From Lepidurus packardi (Eukaryota > Arthropoda > Branchiopoda > Notostraca > Triopsidae), in assembly GCA_023053545.1 (NCBI GenBank), contig JAKZAN010000197.1, positions 1 to 64,000 of the forward strand: a DNA stretch of 64,000 bases, in the 5' to 3' direction. The translations under genes were made by a program, and so were the position numbers. The notes under the pieces are model-generated. The model had not been told where the DNA came from and made no database searches. It was given only the letters and a program-made list of their open reading frames with translations. The number at the start of each line of letters is the position of its first letter. Positions within the stretch are counted from its first letter, which is position 1. This document shows, one piece after another, positions 57,301 to 64,000 of this stretch.

Positions 57301-60300
57301 CCGGTGGCCTGGCCGGCGGAGATGGTGGCTACAACGCTCAAGGCGGTGTTGGTGCTGTTCAATGTGTTGGCGACCACGGTGCCGCCGCTGGGGGTGACGG
57401 TGATGGCCATGGGCTCGGGCGGCGCTGGGACATCGCGCACGAGGGTGGGGCCGGTGCCGGTGATGGCGTTGCCAGCTGCGTCAAAGAGCTTGACGGTCAC
57501 AACCCCACCTGTTGGGATGTCTGCGAGCAAATTGCTGGTGGAGACCTCGACGCTGGTGTCGCCGGCTTCGATGAGGCTGTCTGTGCCGATCTTGATGTCG
57601 CCGACATAAAACTCAGCCTTGCCGCCGGTCGCCTGACCGGCGGAGATGGTGGCTACAACGCCCAAGGCGGTGTTGGTGCTGTTCAATGTGTTGGCGACCA
57701 CGGTGCCGCCGCTGGGGGTGACGGTGATGGCCATGGGCTCGGGCGGCGCGGTGACATCGCGCACGAGGGTGGGTCCGGTGCCGGTGATGGCGTTGCCAGC
57801 TGCGTCAAAGAGCTTGACGGTCACAACCCCGCCTGAGGGGATGTCTGCGAGCAAATTGCTGGTGGAGACCTCGACGGTGGTGTCGCCGGCTTCGATGAGG
57901 CTGTCGGTGCCGATCTTGATGTCGCCGACATAAAACTCTGCCTTGCCGCCGGTGGCCTGACCGGCGGAGATGGTGGCTACAACGCTCAAGGCGGTGTTGG
58001 TGCTGTTCAATGTGTTGGCGACCACGGTGCCGCCGCTGGGGGTGACGGTGATGGCCATGGGCTCGGGCGGCGCTGGGACATCGCGCACGAGGGTGGGGCC
58101 GGTGCCGGTGATGGCGTTGCCAGCTGCGTCAAAGAGCTTGACGGTCACAACCCCACCTGAGGGGATGTCTGCGAGCAAATTGCTGGTGGAGACCTCGACG
58201 GTGGTGTCGCCGGCTTCGATCAGGCTGTCGGTGCCGATCTTGATGTCGCCGACATAAAACTCTGCCTTGCCGCCGGTGGCCTGACCGGCGGCGATGGTGG
58301 CTACAACGCGCAAGGCGGTGTTGGTGCTGTTCAAGGTGTTGGCGACCACGGTGCGGCCGCTGGGGATGACGGTGATGGCCGTGGGCTCGGGTGGTGCTGC
58401 GACAGTGCGCACGAGGGTGGGGCCGGTGCCGGTGATGGCGTTGCCAGCTGCGTCAAAGAGCTTAACGGTCACAACCCCACCTGTTGGGATGTCTGCGAGC
58501 AAATTGCTGGTGGAAACTTCGACGGTGGTGTCGCCGGCTTCGATGAGGCTGTCGGTGCCGATCTTGATGCCGCCGACATAAAACTCTGCCTTGCCGCCGG
58601 TGGCCTGGCCGGCGGAGATGGTGGCTACAACGCCCAAGGCGGTGTTGGTGCTGTTCAAGGTGTTGGCGACCACGGTGCCGCCGCTGGGGATGACGGTGAT
58701 GGCCATGGGCTCGGGTGGTGCTGCGACAGTGCGCACGAGGGTGGGGCCGGTGCCGGTGATGGCGTTGCCAGCTGCGTCAAAGAGCTTAACGGTCACAACC
58801 CCACCTGTTGGGATGTCTGCGAGCAAATTGCTGGTGGAAACTTCGACGGTGGTGTCGCCGGCTTCGATGAGGCTGTCGGTGCCGATCTTGATGCCGCCGA
58901 CATAAAACTCTGCCTTGCCGCCGGTGGCCTGACCGGCGGCGATGGTGGCTACAACGCGCAAGGCGGTGTTGGTGCTGTTCAATGTGTTGGCGACCACGGT
59001 GCCGCCGCTGGGGCTGACGGTGATGGCCACCGGCTCGGGCGGCGCCATGAAATCCAACAAGGCTCTTATCTCCGCAGACGTGTCGGCTTTAAACGATGTC
59101 TGCTTGGCCACTTCTCGGTTCATCAATGCCAGGTTTTGTTCGGTGACGCCTAGGACGTTGGCTTTCCGGTAGTCCTGTACTGTTGGCGCTGGTTCGCTTG
59201 AGTTGCTCGCGTAGTTGGATATTTTCGCGAGAGCCACAATTGACTCGATCTCGGGTGCGCCCAAAGTGGCCCCGCCGTTACTGGTGGAAATATGCACTTG
59301 GTCAGCTAGGCGCTGCTGGGTGACAGCCATACTGGATCCGCTAGCGCTGGTCGCCTGGGTTTGAAAGGAAATTTGAGCCAGCGTCTGGCCGAGCAAGTTG
59401 GCGTTCAGGTTGGCCTTGCCGGTCCCATCCACCGTCAATTTCGGCGAAAGGGAGGTGATCTCATCAGCTCCCAGTCCAAACGCTTGGGCGACGGCTTTGT
59501 TGATCGACGCGACATCGACGCCCACATTGATGCCGGAAGATGTGTCGGTGACCCCGGCTTTACGGGCGGCAATGTCTGTCACGGGGTTGAGGTTGACAAT
59601 TTTGACGCCGTTTGGATCGACGATCATGGCCACCGCTGCCAGCTCCGCTCCCAGATTGGCAGGGGCCAACGTGGCTTCATCGAGGTGGTCAGGCAGATTT
59701 CCCTTGCTGAACACCCGCACCACAATGTCGCCCTGGTATCCGTCCAGAATGACGGAGTAGGCGCCGCCGGCTTCTATGGTGTCATCGCGCCCAAGTTCGG
59801 TCTTCCCATCGCCCTTGTAGACGATCAGATACAGATCATTGATGGCCAGCACCTCGCCTGCGGAAATAATGCCCTTGACTTCGTTCCGGTTGACGAGGAC
59901 AGCGCGAGAGTTGTCATCCATTCCACAGTCTGAATTGACCATGAGTCCGGCAGCTGCGCTCATCCATAAAAAGGGAATAAGCTTTGGATCGTCGCAGTCT
60001 TCAGCCGTCTTGTCTTGAGGACGCTCGCACTCTTGCCTAGTCCTGACCGTCCGAGCTGTATCAGCCATTGGTGCGGTAGCTGAGTCTTCAGCAACAGGCG
60101 CATTCAGCGCTGGATTGGCGAAAGCCACCTCCATGGAGTCTGACATGGGCTTGGCTGCGTCTGTCTTCAGTGCCCAGTCACGTTCACCTTGTTCGGTGGC
60201 CAACGCGTCGTCGTCTTGGCCGACGAGCTGCGAGGACTCCGTTTTTATTGTTGTGGCTGGGACATCAACAACATTGACATCCTCACCCAGCATGTCATCC

Positions 60301-60461
60301 ACATCCCTCTTCAGAGGCCGTGTTCTGCCTGGCGATGCCTGCTTGGGCCTCAACCTTGGGTACTCGCCCTTATGGTCGGTTTTGACTTCGTCAGTGGGGA
60401 TCAAGGTGCCCGGCTGGCGGATTTTGTCGCTGACGTCTTGTGGGGGAATCGAACTTTTCAT
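54314..60461 (-). CDS. Giant repeat surface protein (adhesin-like), about 2,048 residues (one frameshift)
   Basis: No Sec signal is visible. The N-terminal ~470 residues hold a charged stretch, a short hydrophobic segment near residue 170 (FLWMSAAAGLM) and a folded part (GAYSVILDGYQGDIVVRVFS). Nine near-identical 108-residue Ig-like repeats follow (PPEPMAITVTPSGGTVV to GTGPTLVRDV). Then come a linker, two BapA-type Ig-like domains (SLTLSGTLSAALA, DKPSYTVRVVDQAGN), and a C-terminal DUF1566/Lcl-like domain (NNYWSSTTSSVGHAALDF). The layout fits large type I-secreted adhesins, but no RTX repeats or T1SS genes are in view. Near 56450 an extra G (GGGCGGGC against GGGCGGC in sister repeats) breaks the frame; the span is 3n+1. 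Base composition is visibly less GC-rich than its neighbours. Confidence 0.8.
56126..59042 (-). repeat. Tandem array of nine 324-bp coding repeats
   Basis: Nine in-phase units of 108 codons are nearly identical at DNA level over long stretches. They differ at a few positions, e.g. ALGVV/ALSVV/ALRVV, DTSVEV/DTTVEV/DTNVEV, PTG/PSG/PEG, and ends RDVTA/RDVPA/RTVAA/RDVAV. Unit pairs 3-4 and 5-6 share the same RDVPA-then-RDVTA order, suggesting block duplication. Each unit includes Asn-Ser-Thr in NTLNSTNTAL. The count could be wrong if the assembly collapsed copies. Confidence 0.9.
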
Positions 60462-60759
60462 AGCGAACTCGCTGAGCTTTGGTTTTGATCCTTTTAATGT
60501 GACCTTTCCATCCCTAATTCTTGTTAGGGAAAGTAAGTAAAAAATCGACTTTATAGGTGCTGTTAACTATTCTTTTAATTCTTTTGGTGTTTTGGTGGTT
60601 TTGGCCGAACTTCGTGGGCGGTGGTGCCGATGAGGGTTGACCGAATGCCGGTGCATCAGGGGTGACCCGACAAGCCCTCAAGCCTCGTTGGCGTTATGGA
60701 AAAGTCGACGGAGAAGGTCCGTGCACAGCGATCCGGCCGCGCGCCATTTTGGTTTTGGC
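60462..60759. other. Long intergenic region between the giant repeat protein and the ahcY promoter
   Basis: About 300 bp without a convincing gene. The part next to the repeat protein gene (60530-60600) is AT-richer than almost anything else in the window (runs such as TAAAAAATCG and CTTTTAATTC) and must hold its promoter. No clear hairpin, operator or small protein was seen. Confidence 0.5.
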
Positions 60760-60765
60760 TACAAT
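60760..60765 (+). promoter_or_regulatory. Probable -10 element of the ahcY promoter
   Basis: TACAAT preceded by TTTTGGC lies 10 nt before the riboswitch stem, so transcription would start right at the aptamer. No good -35 box is visible at normal spacing. Confidence 0.45.
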
Positions 60766-60774
60766 CTGGCCTCT

Positions 60775-60841
60775 CCTGAGGAGCGTTGCAACCCACTTTC
60801 CGTGGTCTAGGCTCAGGACTTTCACATGCAACCACGCTCAC
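60775..60841 (+). ncRNA. S-adenosylhomocysteine (SAH) riboswitch
   Basis: The known consensus is followed closely: CTGAGGAGCGTTGCAACC, then a hairpin CCAC-CGTGG, then GGCTCAGG, and at the end CACGCTCACC. P1 pairs CCTGAG (60775-60780) with CTCAGG (60812-60817), and the pseudoknot pairs GAGCG (60781-60785) with CGCTC (60835-60839). SAH riboswitches turn on recycling genes when SAH rises, and ahcY downstream hydrolyses SAH. A further stem AAGCCGG/CCGGCTT (60859-60899) lies between aptamer and start and may be the expression platform. Confidence 0.93.
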
Positions 60842-60950
60842 CCGCAGACGCCAAGTCCAAGCCGGGTGAGTTTTTAGACTCCCTTGCAAAGACCGGCTTT
60901 CTGCCCGTGGCTATCTTGCCCAGTTTGTCTTTTTGCTTTGGAGAAAACCC

Positions 60951-61979
60951 ATGAACGCTGTTGTCAAACCCATCCACAACCAAGACTACGCAATTGCCGA
61001 CCTGTCGCTGGCCGACTGGGGCCGCAAGGAACTGAAAATCGCCGAAACCGAGATGCCTGGCCTGATGGCCATTCGCGAAGAGTTCGCCAAGGCCCAGCCT
61101 TTGAAGGGCGCGCGCATCACCGGTTCACTGCACATGACCATTCAGACCGGCGTGCTGGTCGAAACCCTGCAAGCCTTGGGCGCTGACGTGCGCTGGGCCA
61201 GCTGCAACATTTTTTCCACGCAAGACCACGCCGCCGCCGCTTTGGTGGTCAAGGGCACGCCGGTGTTTGCCTACAAGGGCGAAAACCTGGACGACTACTG
61301 GGACTACACCCACCGCATTTTTGAATTCAAGGGCGCCAAAGGCACGCCTGAAGAAGGCCCGAACATGATCCTGGACGACGGCGGCGATGCCACGCTGCTG
61401 ATGCACCTGGGCACCAAGGCCGAGACCGACATTTCCGTGCTGGCCAACCCTGGCAGCGAAGAAGAAATCTGCCTGTTCAACGCCATCAAAAAGCAACTCG
61501 CCAAAGACAGCAGCTGGTACAGCCGCCGCCTGAAAAACATCGTCGGCGTGACGGAAGAAACCACCACTGGCGTGCTGCGCCTGAACGAGATGTCGGCCAA
61601 GGGCACGCTGGCGCTGCGCGCCATCAACGTGAACGACTCCGTCACCAAGTCCAAGTTCGACAACCTGTACGGCTGCCGCGAATCGCTGGTGGACGCCATC
61701 AAGCGCGCCACCGACGTGATGATCGCCGGCAAAGTGGCCGTGGTTGCTGGCTACGGCGACGTGGGCAAGGGCTCGGCCCAAGCCCTGCGCGCCCTGAGCG
61801 CCCAGGTCTGGGTCACCGAGATCGACCCGATCAACGCCCTGCAAGCCGCCATGGAAGGCTACAAGGTTGTGACCATGGAATACGCGGCTGACAAGGCCGA
61901 CATTTTTGTGTCGGCCACCGGCAACAAAAACGTCATCACCTACGCGCACATGGCCGCCATGAAAGACCAGGCCATTGTT

Positions 61980-62011
<32 letters not shown>

Positions 62012-62387
62012 CGTGGCGTCGCTGGACAAGTGCACCTGGGAAGAGATCAAGCCGCAGGTGGACCACGTCATCTTCCCGGACGGCAAGCGCATCATTTTGC
62101 TGGCCAAGGGCCGCTTGGTGAACCTCGGTTGCGGCACCGGCCACCCCAGCTTCGTCATGTCGTCCAGCTTTGCCAACCAGACCATTGCGCAGATCGAACT
62201 GTTCACCAAACAAGCCGACTACCAAGTGGGCAAGGTGTACGTGTTGCCCAAGCACCTGGACGAAAAAGTCGCGCGCTTGCACCTCAAGAAAGTCGGCGCC
62301 ATGCTGAGCGAACTCAGCGACGAACAGGCCGCCTACATTGGCGTGAGCAAGGCCGGCCCGTACAAGGCTGACACCTACCGTTATTGA
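60951..62387 (+). CDS. ahcY: Adenosylhomocysteinase (S-adenosylhomocysteine hydrolase)
   Basis: AhcY splits S-adenosylhomocysteine into adenosine and homocysteine, removing a methyltransferase inhibitor and refilling the methionine cycle. The 478-residue chain has [29 protein letters not shown], the NAD motif [15 protein letters not shown] near residue 267, and the conserved C-terminal [13 protein letters not shown] site precedes the ATG at 60951. It is the first gene downstream of the SAH riboswitch, followed by tlyA and metF on the same strand. Confidence 0.97.
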
Positions 62388-62416
62388 TGACTGTTGGCTT
62401 CTTTCGCGAGAGGCCC

Positions 62417-62456
62417 GGGGCGACCGGTTCACGCCGTCGCCCCTCTTTGATTTTTT
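62417..62456 (+). terminator. Terminator-like hairpin after ahcY
   Basis: GGGGCGAC (62417-62424) pairs with GTCGCCCC (62436-62443), followed by TCTTTGATTTTTT. A second stem, CAAGCCCGCC with GGCGGGCTTG (62461-62494), follows at once. Together they may reduce read-through into tlyA. Confidence 0.6.
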
Positions 62457-62520
62457 GATGCAAGCCCGCCTTGGCAAACGCACCGGCGGGCTTGTGTTGC
62501 GTTGAACTTTAGAAAGCCGC

Positions 62521-63625
62521 ATGCGCGCTGACCTCATCCTTGTTGAACGTGGCCTGGCCACGACGCGCTCGCAAGCGCAGCGCCTGATCGCCTCGGGCGT
62601 GCATTGGCGTGTCGACGCCGACGCCCCGTGGAAGAAAGTCGCCAAAAACGGCGATGAGATTCCCGAGGTGGCCGACATCCAGGTGCCTGACACCACCGAG
62701 GCCAAGTACATCTCGCGTGGCGGGCTCAAGCTCGAAGGCGCTTTGCAGCGCAGCGGCTTGGCCGTCAAGGGCCTGCGTTGCCTGGACGTGGGGCAGTCCA
62801 CCGGTGGTTTTACCGACTGCCTGCTCCAGCAGGGCGCGGCGCAAGTGGTGGGCGTGGACGTGGGCCACGGCCAGCTGCATCCCACGCTGCGCGCCCATGC
62901 GCAGGTGGTGTGCATTGAAGGCGTCAACGCCCGCGCACTGACGGCTGAGGACTTGCTCGAACACTACCGCCGCTCGGTCATGCTCAAGCATGCGCCCGCG
63001 CCTGCGCCGGCAGGGGACGACGAGGACGAGGACAACGAAAGAGATGACAAGGCCAGGGTCTGGAACGCCAAGAGCGAAGCCGAGCTGGAAGCGCTAGCCG
63101 ACGCAGCGTTTGAGGCCGAGTTCGACCCTGACTTCAGCCCGGTGTTCGACTTCTTGACCGGCGACCTGTCTTTTATCTCGCTGACGCTGGTGTTGCCCGC
63201 CGTGGTGCGTTTGCTCAAACCGGGCGGCCAGGCGCTGATGCTGGTCAAGCCGCAGTTTGAGTTGCAGCCCGGCCAGATTGGCAAGGGCGGCATTGTGCGC
63301 GACCCGGTGCACTTTGCCTTTGTGGAAAAGCGCTTGCGCGACTGCTGCGCCGAACTCGGCCTGGACGTGCAAGCCTGGCTGGACTCGCCGATTGAAGGCG
63401 GCGACGGCAACCGCGAGTTTTTCATCCAAGCCCAGAAGAGCCTGCACAGCGTGGGCGAAGACAAGCCCTTGGCGGCCGCCCCGGCGCGCCAGAGCCCCAA
63501 GCGGGTGCCGCGCAGCGCCACCCGCAGCTTGCTGGACCAGCTCGAGCAAGACGGCCAAGCCGAGCACGCCGGCCAGCCCGGCCCCGCGCGCCGACGCGGC
63601 AAAAAAAACCGACGCCAGCGACTAA
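62521..63625 (+). CDS. tlyA: TlyA-family rRNA 2'-O-methyltransferase with acidic insert (frame runs into metF as read)
   Basis: An S4 RNA-binding domain (MRADLILVERGLATTRSQAQRLIASG, about residues 1-60) leads into an FtsJ-like methyltransferase (CLDVGQSTGGFTDCLL for SAM, VKPQFELQPGQIGKGG). The family methylates ribosomal RNA. An acidic, low-complexity insert of roughly 40 residues (AGDDEDEDNERDD, about 157-200) splits the catalytic domain. As read, an 8-A run near 63601 puts the stop out of frame and the chain runs into metF. One base fewer gives KKTDASD and the TAA at 63623. Confidence 0.85.
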
Positions 63626-63657
63626 GCGCTGGCCCCCTCCCGAGTCCAGGAATGACG

Positions 63658-64000
63658 ATGACGCTTCCCATCAGTTTTGAATTTTTCCCACCCAAGACGC
63701 TTGAAGGCGCAGCCAAACTGCGCGCCACACGCGCCCAGCTGTACACCCACCAGCCCGAGTTTTGTTCGGTGACCTTTGGCGCGGGCGGCTCGACCCAGGA
63801 AGGCACCTTCACGGCCGTCAAGGAAATTTTGGCCGAAGGCGTGGCGGCAGCTTCGCATTTTTCTTGCGTGGGCGCGACCAAGGCCACCGTGCGCGAGCAG
63901 TTGGCTTTGCTGCAAGCCATGGGCGTCAAGCGCCTGGTGGCGCTGCGTGGCGACTTGCCCAGCGGTTACGGCGGTGGCGGCGAGTTCCAGTACGCCAGCG
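63658..64000 (+). CDS. metF: 5,10-methylenetetrahydrofolate reductase (partial, runs off the window)
   Basis: MetF reduces methylene-THF to methyl-THF, the methyl donor for methionine synthesis. The N-terminus is typical: MTLPISFEFFPPKTLEGAAKL, then CSVTFGAGGSTQEGT and VAASHFSCVGATKATVREQL, ending at LVALRGDLPSGYGGGGEF. The ATG at 63658 has AGGA 6 nt upstream; one at 63652 is possible. Only about 114 codons lie inside the window. Its position after ahcY and tlyA fits joint control by the SAH riboswitch. Confidence 0.92.
   Translation, partial: MTLPISFEFFPPKTLEGAAKLRATRAQLYTHQPEFCSVTFGAGGSTQEGTFTAVKEILAEGVAAASHFSCVGATKATVREQLALLQAMGVKRLVALRGDLPSGYGGGGEFQYAS

Noticed and set aside
56322-57836. 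A repetitive 504-codon plus-strand frame across the 324-bp array
   Set aside because: Its repeats merely mirror the coding repeats on the minus strand. Glycine/aspartate-rich look could suggest an RTX protein, but there is no start context and no RTX nonapeptide pattern.
56126-59042. CRISPR or minisatellite reading of the tandem array
   Set aside because: Units are 324 bp, in phase with codons, with no unique spacers, so this is a protein repeat.
61125-62927. A 600-codon minus-strand frame opposite ahcY
   Set aside because: Antisense to ahcY and tlyA, with no motif of its own.
1-64000. tRNA genes, insertion sequences or prophage parts
   Set aside because: No cloverleaf-like conserved T-loop, transposase motifs or phage structural genes were found on either strand.

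Overview
The window looks like the chromosome of a GC-rich betaproteobacterium of the order Burkholderiales, most likely family Comamonadaceae. The pointers are two TRAP-type uptake systems, a fused isobutyryl-CoA mutase (IcmF), an ahcY-tlyA-metF run led by an SAH riboswitch, polyhydroxyalkanoate (PHA) granule proteins, a DUF6352-type protein, and very high third-position GC that opens long antisense frames. The genus is not resolved. I saw no tRNA, rRNA, insertion sequence, prophage or CRISPR array.

Layout. 1-8.5 kb: a minus-strand peptide ABC transporter operon (binding protein, two permeases, fused double ATPase), a divergent amidase, an M20 peptidase and a rhodanese domain protein. 8.7-12.5 kb: TRAP transporter 1 (P, Q, M), ending at a strong terminator. 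12.6-16.9 kb: icmF behind a perfect 22-bp palindrome, a YebC-family regulator and a 54-residue basic protein. 17.2-25.6 kb: DUF6352-type protein, an SDR coupled to the RNA helicase DbpA, an envelope cluster (L,D-transpeptidase plus two TPR proteins sharing a C-terminal NTF2-like domain) and glutathione reductase. 25.6-33.5 kb: AMP nucleosidase, acyl-CoA-binding protein, PHA proteins, a lipoprotein metallopeptidase, a UbiA/ArnT-like membrane pair and small regulators. 33.7-39.4 kb: rmlBDAC (dTDP-L-rhamnose), an H-NS-like protein, argB and slmA. 39.5-52.1 kb: a sugar-acid catabolic regulon, namely a nine-gene minus-strand operon (gntR, TRAP PQM, uxaA-like, Ldh2, SDR, uxuB-like, manD) divergent from SDR-SDR-FAH hydrolase, with a FadR-type operator candidate between them. 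52.3-60.5 kb: a ~2,050-residue surface protein with nine near-identical 108-residue repeats, followed 34 nt later by a TPR-GT41 (OGT-like) glycosyltransferase. 60.8-64 kb: SAH riboswitch, ahcY, tlyA and the start of metF.

How the genes fit together. The sugar-acid block joins import, dehydration and oxidation steps under one regulator. The last block is a methionine-cycle unit in which the riboswitch senses the AhcY substrate. The best candidate for an undescribed system is the repeat protein plus GT41 enzyme: every repeat carries the same Asn-Ser-Thr sequon, so the enzyme may glycosylate its neighbour. A second candidate is the L,D-transpeptidase/TPR/NTF2-like cluster.

Quality caveat. Ten genes appear frameshifted at 14 places. 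Every case fits one extra base, mostly in a short homopolymer, and each repaired length is an exact multiple of three. I read these as probable insertion errors in the assembly rather than real gene decay, and annotate those genes as CDS with the break noted.
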